A stretch of 64,000 nucleotides of DNA from Skeletonema tropicum (GCA_037178625.1 CM074144.1:1798001-1862000); one strand, 5' to 3'. Numbered from the stretch's first letter, positions 33,234-43,790 are shown. Notes: a model not told the origin generated them from the letters alone. Program-made: numbers and translations.

Positions 33234-33644
33234 TAAAATCCGACTGAACGGGGAGGCCGACATAAAAAAATTTTTCGACCCCACCTTGGAGGATTTTTCC
33301 TCCTATCAAGAACCTCGTGACCTCGATTTACCCCCTCTTCGAAAAAGTCAAGTTGCACCCCTGGACCCTCGTGACCTCGTTTTCACCCTTCTTTTTTTGC
33401 CAACTTTTCCAGTCACTGGTGACACTCACGGGACTAACACACCGAATTTCCGCAAAATGAGAAGCCACTTCTTTAAAATGAGAATTTGGTTCTGTCAGTT
33501 GAGACAATTTGGCTCTTTATGGGCTCTTTTAGAAATTTTCTGTTCTTGTAATTTTTTATCCTTGGGGCTCCTGACCCCTCGTGACCTCGTCAACATGGGG
33601 TCTGAGATTCTTCTAATGTCGGCCTCCCCACTGAACTCCGATTT
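33234..33644. mobile_element. 411-bp inverted-repeat element (MITE-like)
   Basis: Ends: 'ggggaggccgacat' with outer 'taaaatccgactgaac' on the left; the complement 'atgtcggcctcccc' and 'actgaactccgattta' on the right, about 30 bp with mismatches. The interior has three copies of 'ctcgtgacctcg' and no gene. Target duplication not identified. Confidence 0.6.
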
Positions 33645-34003
33645 AATCCAAGTTCTTCGCATCAAAAAGAAGATCAAGAGCAGGCTCAATTGAAGCACGG
33701 ACAAAATTTAGTCACTCCAAGGCAACAGATGATCCCGTACGTGACATGCGTTGATATACCTGGTCCCGTGAAAGAGAGAGGCCCTCATCTTCATGAACCA
33801 GTTCCTACGTTGCTAGCTAATACAATCAAGCAATCCCAAAACGTTCCTGACGGAGAAGAAGCAGAAATCTGATGTCATATTTGTATTAAAGTAGATAGAA
33901 GTCCTCTCTAGTAGAAATCCTCCAATCGCAATCCAAGCCAAGCTCTGCCCTTGAAGATAGGCTCAATGCAAGCGCGCGGACAGGTTTAGTCACTCCAACT
34001 AAC

Positions 34004-34442
34004 TGCTGATCATATGCGAAAGTCGTACCAATGAGCCACTAGACGTCTAGTGGCTCAGTGGTACGACTTTCGCATATGATCAGCAAAAGTACATCAACGT
34101 CTAGTGGCTCAGTGGTACGACTTTCGCATATGATCAGCAAAAGTACATCAACGAGCTCGCAGGTTCGGTTCCCAACCTCGGAAAGTGTTTATCCAGTGGC
34201 ACTTCGCGCCAGATGCGCGACCGAGCGCACGCACAGATTGCGTGTCGAATAGAAGCGTTCCACAAGTCGCTAGCGTTTAGGGCCAAACAGCCCGGAAGCA
34301 CTCAAAGCGTGCGTACTACCAGCCAGAAGCATGAGTAGTGCCTGCTCCTTGATGTACTTTTGCTGATCATATGCGAAAGTCGTACCACTGAGCCACTAGA
34401 CGTCTAGTGGCTCAGTGGTACGACTTTCGCATATGATCAGCA
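34004..34442. mobile_element. 439-bp element with palindromic tRNA-like ends
   Basis: Each end is an 82-bp palindrome: 34004-34085 (one mismatch per arm) and 34361-34442 (perfect), both centred on 'agacgtct'. Each arm reads 'tctagtggctcagtggtacg', which has the form of a tRNA 5' half with an A-box (TGGCTCAGTGG), followed by 'actttcgcatatgatcagc'. A third, single arm is at about 34099-34139, and a B-box-like 'ggttcggttccc' follows at 34162. CTAAC (or ACTAAC) is duplicated at both flanks; unit B at about 36449-36470 shows the uninterrupted site. No protein is coded. Confidence 0.8.
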
Positions 34443-34815
34443 CTAACACACTGCGTTCGCCCTATATGTGACATCGATGGTAGACCTTGTCCCTGAAAGG
34501 ATAAGTAGGGGTCTTTGCATATTCTTACACTTCTCAACTTCATGAACCAGTTCCTACATTGCTTGCGAACATCAATCAGGCACATTACCAAGGCAGTCAA
34601 GTTAAGTGCTGGGAAAGTGCTTGGGACTTGCCCACTTGCGAACCCGAACCGATTCGGACAAGTGCAACTGAAAAGCGCAATGCAACGGCTATCAATTGAA
34701 GATTGCAGATTGCAGATGAAGCCATCACAATCACAACGAAGACCAGTAAGGTAATTGGACCTCTAGAGAGTAAGAGCTAGAGCTGAATTCAACACCACCT
34801 TCACTCTCATTCTCC

Positions 34816-34822
34816 TATAAAT
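34816..34822 (+). promoter_or_regulatory. TATA box, unit A gene
   Basis: TATAAAT lies 43 bp upstream of the ATG at 34865; the same box is kept in unit B at 36830. Confidence 0.5.
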
Positions 34823-34864
34823 GCCGACTAACCGCTCTTTCCTTTCTCTCATACTCCGAAGTCT

Positions 34865-35903
34865 ATGACTTATGAAATAACATTCGTCGTCGTTGCGTTG
34901 CTTCTCAATTCATCGTCATTGCCATCATCACCTTACCTTCGCACATTGTCAACCAACTTGGTTACGTCGAATTCTTAACATGAACATGAAAAAAGTATAT
35001 CACTATCAATCGAACATTGAAGCCTCGCCCGGTGGGGGACGCGCTCCTGATCCAGATGTTGAAATGAGGTCAACAGCAACTGATAATACTTCAGAAAGAA
35101 CAGTCGTAATGGCCGAAGAGGATTATCGTGTGTCTTCGAGTTTCATTGGAGTGACAAACGAACAGGCCGAGAGAGAAGAAGAAGAAGAAGAAGCCAAGAA
35201 GAAATCTCCCATCATCAAGACACAGATGACATTAGCCGAGACCGAGACCGAGACCGAGAGCGAGATCAGGTCATCTTCTCCTGAAGCAGAAGGCCCCACA
35301 AGCTCTGTGGGTGCAGTTGACCCTTCAGCCAATGCCAATTCCAATACAGACGCTCCTATTAATCTGGCTCCTCGTGGTTCAGTCTTTCGGTATTTTGGTG
35401 CTGATGATGGGTCATTCGTTCTTCCACCCAGTGTGCATCTGCAACCAATTCACAGCACTAATGTGTACATGTTCGATTCTAGCGCTCATCGCAATCCTTC
35501 CACAGTTGCAGATGTGCCAGCCGCCTCCAAGCCCAATAGTGACGATCCTCCACTCTTTCTATCAGATTTCCTTGACCTCGACTCAATCACCAGCAATTCA
35601 GACGTACCGGTCGCCTCCAAGCCTCCTCCACTCTTAGTATCGTCTTTCACCAGCAATTCATCATCAACTGTGGATTCGAGGTGCTCTTCTCCGGACATCT
35701 TCTCTGCTACCTATGCTGAAGTTCCAGTCACCCCTCCACCTCCACCTAATACTAATACGGAGGTACTTCTTCATCCTCCAACCTTGAAAAATCATCGCAG
35801 TACAGTCTTTGCTTACTTTGGTGATCTAGACGATGACATGCTCAATCCTCCAGTTCTATCTCTTAGTGAAGACAGTTTTCACACTCCGATTCCGCGTTGT
35901 TGA
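34865..35903 (+). CDS. Ser/Pro/Asp-rich protein of unknown function, copy A (5' end altered)
   Basis: Near-identical to copy B from 'RAPDPDVEMRSTATDN' to the C terminus 'SFHTPIPR'. Two related segments, 'GSVFRYFGADDGSF' and 'STVFAYFGDLDDDM', suggest an internal repeat with a VFxYFG core. At the 5' end copy A retains the signal-peptide-like start 'MTYEITFVVVALLLNSSS' at 34865, but it lacks 7 bases and has about 83 extra bases, so that frame stops after 37 codons. The long frame begins upstream without ATG; its first ATG is at 34980 ('MNMKKVYHYQSN'), which would lack the signal peptide. No intron restores the frame. Probably a damaged or re-started duplicate. Confidence 0.5.
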
Positions 35904-36829
35904 GGGTACTATGACTATGTATATTATTTCGACACAAGAGCAGCCGTTGAGTACGATAACGAATTGGCTTTCTCTGGGTAATGATAATGATAATGATACT
36001 TATGAATATTCTTTAAATAGTATTGTCAACTCTACGATAGATAAATGACCGCAGATAGTGGATTCGGATGATGACATTAACATTAATATATCTTCGGAAA
36101 AGTAGAGATACCACGAAGATGAAGAGGGTAAGGGATGGTAAGTCGCAGCAAACGGCGTACAATAATATGTGAGTAACTGGTAAGAGACGGTACAATGTCT
36201 AAAGAAAAGAGAGGTAGAGAGGTACCTAGATTGATGGGTGGGACGCCTCCACATGCTATCTAGGAACCCGTACATGACGTACATGACGTAAGAAGCAGAA
36301 ATCTGATGTCATATTTGTACTTTGAAGGCGAAGTCCTTCTACCAACCATACTCCAAAGGGTACATAAGTAAGTAGCCTGCTCCAATCGCAATCCACGCTC
36401 TTCGTCTTGAAGATAGGCTCAATGCAAGCGCGGACAGAATTTAGTCACTCCAACTAACACACTGCGTTCGCCATAGGTGACATCGATGGTAGACCTGGTC
36501 CCGTGAAAGGATAGGGGTCTTTGCATATTCTTGCACTTCTTAACTTCATGGACCAGTTCCTACATTGCTTGCGAACACCGATCAGGCCATTACCCAGGCA
36601 GTCAAGTTAAAAGTGCTGGGAAAGTGCTTGTGACTTGCCCACTTGCGAACCCGAACCCATTCAGACACAGACCAAGTGCAACTGAAAAGCGCAATGCAAC
36701 GGCTATCAATTGAAGATTGCAGATTGCAGATGAAGCCATCACAATCACAACGAAGACCAGTAAGGTAATTGGGCCTCTTGAGAGTAAGAGCTAGAGCTGA
36801 ATTCAACACCACCTTCACTCTCATTCTCC

Positions 36830-36836
36830 TATAAAT
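36830..36836 (+). promoter_or_regulatory. TATA box, unit B gene
   Basis: TATAAAT lies 55 bp before the ATG at 36891, in the same context as in unit A. Confidence 0.5.
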
Positions 36837-36890
36837 GCCGACTAACCGCTCTTTCCCTTTCCTTTCTCTCATTCTCATACTCCGAAGTCT

Positions 36891-37841
36891 ATGACTTATG
36901 AAATAACATTCGTCGTCGTTGCGTTGCTTCTCAATTCATCGTCATTGCCATCATCATCTTACCTTTGCCCTTCGCAAATTGTCAACCAACGCGCTCCTGA
37001 TCCAGATGTTGAAATGAGGTCAACAGCAACTGATAATACTTCAGAAAGAACAGTCGTGATGGCCGAGGACGAGGAAGATTATCGTGCGTCTTCGTGTTTC
37101 ATTGGAGTGACAAACGAACAGGCCGAGAGAGAAGAAGAAGAAGCCAAGAAGAAATCTCCCATCACCAAGACACAGATGACATTAGCCGAGAGCGAGAGCG
37201 AGATCAGGTCATCTTCTCCTGAAGCAGAAGGCCCCACAAGCTCTGTGGGTGCAGTTGACCCTTCAGCCAATGCCAATTCCAATACAGACGCTCCTATTAA
37301 TCTGGCTCCTCGTGGTTCAGTCTTTCGGTATTTTGGTGCTGATGATGGGTCATTCGTTCTTCCACCCAGTGTGCATCTGCAACCAATTCACAGCACTAAT
37401 GTGTACATGTTCGATTCTAGCGCTCATCGCAATCCTTCCACAGTTGCAGATATGCCAGCCGCCTCCAAGCCCAATAGTGACGATCCTCCACTCTTTCTAT
37501 CAGATTTCCTTGACCTCGACTCAATCACCAGCAATTCAGACGTACCGGTCGCCTCCAAGCCTCCTCCACTCTTAGTATCGTCTTTCACCAGCAATTCATC
37601 ATCAACTGTGGATTCGAGGTGCTCTTCTCCGGACATCTTCTCTGCTACCTATGCTGAAGTTCCAGTCACCCCTCCACCTCCACCTAATACTAATACGGAG
37701 GTACTTCTTCATCCTCCAACCTTAAAAGCTCATCGCAGTACAGTCTTTGCTTATTTTGGTGATCTAGACGATGACATGCTCAATCCTCCAGTTCTATCTC
37801 TGAGTGAAGACAGTTTTCACACTCCGATTCCGCGTAGTTGA
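36891..37841 (+). CDS. Ser/Pro/Asp-rich putative secreted protein, copy B
   Basis: This protein has 316 aa. The N terminus 'MTYEITFVVVALLLNSSSLP' looks like a signal peptide, so secretion or entry into the endomembrane system is likely. Then come an acidic region ('EREEEEAKKKSP'), a Ser/Thr/Pro/Asn-rich centre and the two VFxYFG segments ('SVFRYFGADDGSF', 'TVFAYFGDLDDDM'). No catalytic motif, no Cys pattern, no transmembrane helix after the start. It is the intact member of the pair and sits in a recently duplicated block with its own TATA box. I do not recognise the family. Confidence 0.6.
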   Translation: MTYEITFVVVALLLNSSSLPSSSYLCPSQIVNQRAPDPDVEMRSTATDNTSERTVVMAEDEEDYRASSCFIGVTNEQAEREEEEAKKKSPITKTQMTLAESESEIRSSSPEAEGPTSSVGAVDPSANANSNTDAPINLAPRGSVFRYFGADDGSFVLPPSVHLQPIHSTNVYMFDSSAHRNPSTVADMPAASKPNSDDPPLFLSDFLDLDSITSNSDVPVASKPPPLLVSSFTSNSSSTVDSRCSSPDIFSATYAEVPVTPPPPPNTNTEVLLHPPTLKAHRSTVFAYFGDLDDDMLNPPVLSLSEDSFHTPIPRS

Positions 37842-38196
37842 GGGTACTATGACTATGTATATTATTTCGACACAAGAGCAGCTGTTGAGCACGATAACGA
37901 ATTGGCTGTCTCTGGGTAATGATAATGATACTTATGAATATTCTTTAAATAGTGTTGTCAACTCTACGATAGATAAATGACCGGGCTTAAGGTGGAACAC
38001 AAGTAAAAAAACGCTAAGGCACAAAAGGCCCTGTCTACGGGGTACAAGCCTGGTACAAGCTGCCTCCCTGTGCCCGCCTGGGCCCCAGTGACAGCGCACC
38101 TTAATACCGCACTACATTATTTATGCATAGAAGTACTTATTGCAATGCAACTAAACGAAGAGGTTGAAAGTAATAATGTATACATTTAATGCAGAC

Positions 38197-40800
38197 CTAC
38201 ACAAGATTATTCTCCTCTGCCTGCTCTTCTTTTCGTTTCGCAATCTCTAACTTGTTCCTTGGGTTACCGAATGCGTTTGCAGCTGTCATCCTCCCGAACA
38301 CGGTGGTCCAAGCCAGCTCTCCCGTGCGATTTGATTTGCAGAAATCAGCTTCAAACTCGTCACTGATGGCACCCCACATTTTTGTAACTAGTGCAGGGGT
38401 CCAATCGCATATTTTCTCGATCCAGACACCTTTTCTCCGGGCATACTTCTCTACTATTTTCATAAAAGGCTTCATCTTTCCACGGACTCTATTTCCTATA
38501 TCAGTTCCCTTCTTTGATTTAAAATGCACCACATCTGAACTTCTCAAAGTGCCAAGAGGAGGGATATTATTCTCCGCATCACCGACTAGATACATAGAGA
38601 TGAAAGAGGTAACGGACATTGGTGTGAAGGTGTAATCCCTTGGCAAAACATTCAACTTGTTGTGGTGGAAGCCAAGTAACAACCTGCGCTTTTTCATGAA
38701 CTCCACACCTTTCTTGAGCCTCTTGCGCTTTTGTAACTGCTTCTCCTTGTTGGGTTGTTGGTTCTTGGTTACTTCCTTTGATACAGCATCGTTAGAATCA
38801 TCATCTGAGGCAGGAGCGTCTTCGTCTTCGTCAAAAATGGTACATGTGTTGAGTGCTGGCAGCTCCGCCGCTTCAACGGAGTCACTGGTGAATTCATGGC
38901 GGTGATTTCGAAGGGACTCCTTCACCTCCTTCAATTCATTGCGAAGTTCGATGGTCAAGTCCTCGACTACACTGGTAAATACCTCTTTAATGGAGCTAGT
39001 CTTGTACTCTGTGGAGGAGAATCCCCTGTTATCCATCTCTGTCGTAATTCTTTCCATTATGTTATCCTCCATACGATCAATCTTCTTCTCAAGCTCCTCC
39101 ATCTTCGCAAGGTGCAACACATGAGGTGGTATTCCATTGAATCCAGGGGTGTCTCTTGTCTTGTTCCATGGGAAAGCAACCTTGGCTCGATTCTTAAACT
39201 CTTGTGGGATACCTTGAAACACAGGCATGTAGCGCAAGGGGCATGCCACATCGAGTTCAGAAAGAAGAGTGTTATGACTGTAGCAAAGACTCGCAAAACA
39301 CTGTAAGGCAAGATACCACGAGTTGGCTGGAATCTCGTCCGCCTTTGGAATGCGTTGTTTCAGCCAGTGGTCAACTTCGTTCATAAATGCAAGCTTGCCG
39401 TCTTCGTCCAAGTCAGAACAGTCAAAATAGGGGGGCGAAATTGCAAACTCTTTCGTCTCAACGTCGAGGCACGCAGCTCTCCTCCCCACATTCAAATCAC
39501 CTGCATCCTGACGAAAGAGATATGTCTCCTTCACACCTCCAAGCTTCCAACCTGCTCTTAGGCACAAGGCGACAATCGGTGGGCCAATAGTACTTGCATT
39601 GGCTACCATGCTTCCGACGCCTTTTCGGGCAGAATGAGTTCCAAGTTCTTGCCAGTCAATCCCCATGGCAAACAAATCTTCCTTGAGATCACTAAAGAGA
39701 TCAAGCATGCGACTACTGTACCGCTTGTACTGCTTCATGCCGGGAAACAATGGCTTCCCCGGTTGAAGAACCTCCGGGAACGTAAAGATGTACCGTGCAA
39801 ACGCCAGCTTAAGACAGAGATGAGGCTTTTCTGGATTGGCAAAGCAATGCCATGGACCGTGCATGTCACCATGCTGCTTGCCCTTCTCCTTCTCGAATGT
39901 AAACTTCAAGTAATCGTTCTCAAATTCGATGTGTATCATTTGCGCATTCATGCAGTTTTCACTCCTCTTCATCAGATTCCAGTCTAAAAGAAACACAAGG
40001 TGAGTAAAAATATCACGTTTTTGTCCACTTCGAAATAAATGCTCCGCAATCAGCTCGAATGCTTCAGGCTTCAACACAGCTTTGCCCTTCGTAAGCTTGA
40101 GACCAAGGTGTTGCTTGGCGGCGGCGACGTGGCGAGTAATTCCTTTGATGTAAGTCCCAAGCTCTTGCGCAAAAGGCATCTCCACTCTCGCTACTTTGTA
40201 GACCCAGGCAACGGCACTGCGTATGCCATTATATTGGTCAATTGATTGGAAGACTTTAAGTCGAACTCTACCATTTTCAACTACCATGTCAGAGGTGATT
40301 TCATCTGTGATTTTCATTTCTGTCATGTATTTTTCAGCACATGAACGTTCAACCTCAACAATATTATACTTGGAGGCCATGTACTCCACAACTGTATCAT
40401 AATCAAGAGAGTTGTCTCCATCTATCTTGATGAAACTGTTGTGGTGCTGCCCATCACGCAATGGTACGATAGCGTTGGCAGCATGAACGATATAATTTCT
40501 CAGCGCCGTCCTCTTCTTATTCTTCTCTGCCTTATCTTTGCTATCGGCATCGGTCATATTTTTCAGGTGCTGATCGGTCAATTTTTCTTTGTGGTTATCG
40601 AAGAGATCAACACCAAACCGAATGAGATGGCCGAGGTAAACTTCCATGCTACCGACGGCAACAAAACTCTTTTCGACAAGATTTTTGGATGCCCTTGCAT
40701 CGGCTGCAGGAGCGCTACGGGAGGCTTTCGGACGCGATGTTTTTGCCGACGCTCTCTTTTTTCTAGGGCGGCTGCCCTCGGACGACTTCTGTTTCGCCAT
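38197..40800 (-). CDS. Crypton-like tyrosine recombinase
   Basis: This single-frame protein has 867 aa and starts with ATG at 40800. The N terminus is basic ('RPRKKRASAK'). The catalytic domain spans about 260-450: Arg279 in 'LMKRSENC', the His-x-x-Arg box in 'GTHSARKGVG' (His389, Arg392), Trp418 in 'LRAGWKLGGV' at the second His/Trp position, and Tyr427 in 'KETYLF' as nucleophile. 'GDLNVGRR' follows as in other eukaryotic recombinases of this class. The C-terminal half has a coiled-coil-like stretch ('MEELEKKIDRMEDNIMERI'), an acidic patch and a basic patch ('KRKRLKKGVEF'). All key residues are present without a break. It would catalyse excision and integration of its element. Confidence 0.85.
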   Translation of the reverse strand: MAKQKSSEGSRPRKKRASAKTSRPKASRSAPAADARASKNLVEKSFVAVGSMEVYLGHLIRFGVDLFDNHKEKLTDQHLKNMTDADSKDKAEKNKKRTALRNYIVHAANAIVPLRDGQHHNSFIKIDGDNSLDYDTVVEYMASKYNIVEVERSCAEKYMTEMKITDEITSDMVVENGRVRLKVFQSIDQYNGIRSAVAWVYKVARVEMPFAQELGTYIKGITRHVAAAKQHLGLKLTKGKAVLKPEAFELIAEHLFRSGQKRDIFTHLVFLLDWNLMKRSENCMNAQMIHIEFENDYLKFTFEKEKGKQHGDMHGPWHCFANPEKPHLCLKLAFARYIFTFPEVLQPGKPLFPGMKQYKRYSSRMLDLFSDLKEDLFAMGIDWQELGTHSARKGVGSMVANASTIGPPIVALCLRAGWKLGGVKETYLFRQDAGDLNVGRRAACLDVETKEFAISPPYFDCSDLDEDGKLAFMNEVDHWLKQRIPKADEIPANSWYLALQCFASLCYSHNTLLSELDVACPLRYMPVFQGIPQEFKNRAKVAFPWNKTRDTPGFNGIPPHVLHLAKMEELEKKIDRMEDNIMERITTEMDNRGFSSTEYKTSSIKEVFTSVVEDLTIELRNELKEVKESLRNHRHEFTSDSVEAAELPALNTCTIFDEDEDAPASDDDSNDAVSKEVTKNQQPNKEKQLQKRKRLKKGVEFMKKRRLLLGFHHNKLNVLPRDYTFTPMSVTSFISMYLVGDAENNIPPLGTLRSSDVVHFKSKKGTDIGNRVRGKMKPFMKIVEKYARRKGVWIEKICDWTPALVTKMWGAISDEFEADFCKSNRTGELAWTTVFGRMTAANAFGNPRNKLEIAKRKEEQAEENNLV

Positions 40801-40929
40801 TGTTATCAGTGTGATGATATATGAGTTAGTGGGAAGGGGCGGGTGGTGTCATGGATTTTAGGATCTTTTTTGCGAAGCGGCGGGCCTGCTGCTCTCGTGG
40901 CTTCTCATGGGCAGTCCAGTGGCCGTCCG

Positions 40930-41080
40930 GTCCTCCCAGTGTAAAAGTTACACTGAAAAGTGAGTTAGAAATCATGTAATTTCCCTTGCCGCATTTTGCC
41001 GCGCAACACAGCGAACACAGACACAGATATTACAAATTTGTATTTCAAGAAAATGTGTAGATTTTACACTGGGAAAGGAC
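40930..41080. repeat. Inverted repeat pair
   Basis: 'cctcccagtgtaaaa' at 40932-40946 and its imperfect complement 'ttttacactgggaaagg' at 41062-41078, 150 bp apart, upstream of the recombinase start. Could be a small element or a regulatory hairpin. Confidence 0.5.
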
Positions 41081-41357
41081 GTAAATTACGGAATTCCGAC
41101 GTATTTTACACTCAAATTTTCGTTAAGTACAAGTAGCTGTTTATCTAGTAAGATGGGCCTGTAGATCCACGATAGGAATTGGTATACCCTCATGCGAACT
41201 CAAAAACGGCCGTTTCAAGTCACGCCCCACCTCGCCCAACGACTTCGGACTGCACTGTCTCACACTTTTTCACCGCGATAAACGGCCAAAGCCACAACCA
41301 CAGCACAATCACCATGATGCCACTGTGGACTGCCTAGTAGTACAAAATCGACACTGT

Positions 41358-41430
41358 ACCATAGGGTACTTTTGAAGTTGGAGGCGGAGGAGCCAATTTG
41401 TAGATCCCCTTTGAAAAAGTACCCTATGGT
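41358..41430. repeat. 73-bp hairpin
   Basis: 'accatagggtactttt' and its perfect complement 'aaaagtaccctatggt', separated by 41 bases, inside the recombinase element. Confidence 0.7.
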
Positions 41431-43092
41431 TCGACAAATCCTAGGAGAAACTATTTTTCCCCGCGACGTAACGGAAATTTGTTGATGCAACTGATGCTGT
41501 GGACTACTGCCTTAGGTAATCATCATTACCACCATTTACGATGCCACCACGACGCAACAATCGATACTATACATCCATAGGGAGGCATCAGTGTCTTGGT
41601 AGCTGCTGCTTCGCCCGATTACGTCGTCCGGAACGTCGGTTACTTGGTGTCGACACATTTTATATAATATTTTATATCGGCGGTGCTGTGCAGTAAAGAG
41701 GGGCGATAAACCATTCCTAAAGGCAACCAACCCGCTCCCTCGACTCTACTATGCTATAAATACAACGGCTTGGCACTCTGGAGCGGAAGTAATGACTGCA
41801 CAACGTCGCCTACGTGGTGAAAAAAATACACAATTTGTCGTTTCCGTCGAATCAACAATCAACTGACAATTAATGCAAACGGCGTAGGTATCGACCAAAC
41901 AAGTATCAATAGATCATTACTATGATAGTATGCATCCATGAGAGTAATATCAATAGTGGATATTGTGGACAACATCATATTTATCAAGTATTACATCTAG
42001 AATAATTTACGTAAAATACCAACAAATAATAACATAGTTTATCTGATATTAAACTCTACCTTGATGCTCCACCAACACACAGAAGTCTTCTATTCGATTA
42101 TATGAACGTGTGATACAAAGAAAACCACCCATCTTCTGTCATGGGCTCTTTAGAAAGTTGATCATTGCATACACTCTGGCTAGAAAAATAAATTACCTCT
42201 CACTGATAAAATGTACATTATCACGTACTAGTTGATGTTTGAAAACACTCCAAGTATCCAAAGACGCCTTCCATGTAACATATATCGATTTTACGCGAGG
42301 AAACCCTCTCTTTAGTCGTATATCACCACGGAAATGTCGATGGGAGGGGTGACGGGAGGTAAAAGTTGTGGATTTTATGCCGTTGATGGCGACGTTAATT
42401 TATTAGTTTTCGGTAAATCAACTGGGTATTGTGGTCGGTGACGCTTAGATTATTATGTATAAGATTGGATGAGCCAAGTATAATGGGTGTTTTTATTAGA
42501 TGTGCATAACTGTGGCCATAGGAGTGGAGGACATCATGGTGAGGGTGTAAAAGATGATATTTGGAGGGTGGATTTTGAGTGGTACCGGTTAGCGACGGTC
42601 TCTGTACGAAGGAATCGAACCCCCTAGCTACGGCCAAAATAGCGATTGTACAGTAGGAATAATATTCAAAAACACTTGTGTTCCACCTTAAGTGTATTGT
42701 ATGGTCAGGCTCCCTAAAAATGGCTAATTTATCTGTTCTCAGCCGCTACTGGGGCTAACCTACCTAGGTACCCTTTTATAGGCTTAAAATGCTCGTCTCG
42801 ATGAGCTTGTTCCAAATCAATGAGTTGCTTCCAAAAATAAAAAAATATTTTGTTAGCCCCATTCCCTAGCTTGCCTTGTGGGTTAACCCCAAAAAAGAAG
42901 CCCCATCTCCAATTTACCCTGGTCTTCAGCTCCATATCACAATTCATTTCACCACGATTCAAAACCTTGCCAGGCAAAGCATGGATTTGAACTCCTCTCA
43001 CTCTCAGCTTTCCAACGCTATGTTGATCACTTCTTGAAGTCAAATGCTCATTGAGAACAGATTTGCTGGGGATCCTGACCATACACTTAGCC

Positions 43093-43790
43093 ACCGCAGA
43101 TAGTGGATTCGGATGAAATTTAATATACTTCTCTTCGTCTAGAGCTATAGGTAAAGTAGAGAGCAGAGATATGAAGATGAAGGTGGTAAGGTATGGTAAG
43201 TGCAGCAAACGACGTAATATGTGAGTAACTGGTAACAGACGGTACAATAGCCTACCAAGAAAAGAGAGGTAGATAGAGTGGGGTAGGAAAGAAGAGAGGG
43301 TTGAGTGGGTAGATTGATGGGGGGACGCCTCCACATGCTAGGAACCCGTACATGACGTAAGAAGTAGAAATCTGATGTCATATTTGTACTTTGAAGGAGA
43401 AGTCCTCCAACCATCCACCATCCTCCATTAAATCGCAATCTAAGCTCCTCGCATGAAAGATAGGCTCAATTCAAGCGCGGACAGGTTTAGTCACTCCAGC
43501 TAACACTAACATAAGTACTGCATTCGCCATATGTGACATCGTTGGTTGGTAGACCTGGTCCCGTGAAAGGATAGGAGCCTTTGCATATTCTTGCTCTTCT
43601 TAACTTCATGATCCAGTTCCTACGTTGCTTGCGAACACAAATCAGGCACACCAGGCAGGGAGTGTGGTGAAGTTAGGGTAAAGTGGTGCTTGTGACTTGC
43701 GCCTTGCGAACCCGAACCCATTCAGACACAGACCAATTGCAACTGAAAAGCGCGATGCAACGGCGGGCTATCAATTGCAGGTTGCAGATG
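43093..43790 (+). repeat. Segmental duplication, partial unit C
   Basis: Matches the 5' parts of units A and B up to 'gcaggttgcagatg', then diverges; the Ser/Pro-rich gene is absent here. Unit order A, B, insertion, C shows the recombinase element and MITE entered an existing tandem array. Confidence 0.75.

Larger units (their letters stand above)
33690..36047 (+). repeat. Segmental duplication, unit A with a partial older unit
   Basis: Blocks such as 'cagaaatctgatgtcat', 'ttgaagataggctcaatgca', 'tttagtcactccaact' and 'cttgcgaacccgaacc' recur in order at 33877-36047 (unit A), 36048-37983 (unit B) and 43093-43790 (partial unit C). 33690-33870 is a shorter, more diverged relative. Units A and B each hold one copy of the Ser/Pro-rich gene. 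Confidence 0.8.
36048..37983 (+). repeat. Segmental duplication, unit B
   Basis: Starts 'cgcagatagtggattcgg' directly after unit A and runs to 'agataaatgaccg', where the MITE insertion begins. Aligns with unit A through promoter, gene and 3' flank. Confidence 0.8.
37991..42687. mobile_element. 4.7-kb tyrosine-recombinase element with inverted ends at TTAA
   Basis: Ends 'ggtggaacacaagt' and the exact complement 'acttgtgttccacc', 14 bp, flanked by TTAA on both sides (37987-37990 and 42688-42691; CTTAAG could also be read). It lies in the left end of a MITE whose uninterrupted form can be inferred. The only long gene is a tyrosine recombinase (38197-40800); the right 1.9 kb is non-coding with short hairpins. 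Cryptons, which also encode such recombinases, are generally described without inverted ends, and TTAA duplications are typical of piggyBac and Kolobok DDE elements, so this combination is odd. Confidence 0.65.
37984..43092. mobile_element. MITE with ACCG target duplication, split by the recombinase element
   Basis: Pre-insertion MITE of about 408 bp: left end 'ggcttaa' (37984-37990) continues at 42692 with 'gtgtattgtatggtcagg'; right end 'cctgaccatacacttagcc' to 43092. ACCG flanks both sides (37980-37983 and 43093-43096), and the unit A/B junction at about 36045 shows the empty site 'aatgaccgcagatag'. Confidence 0.65.
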
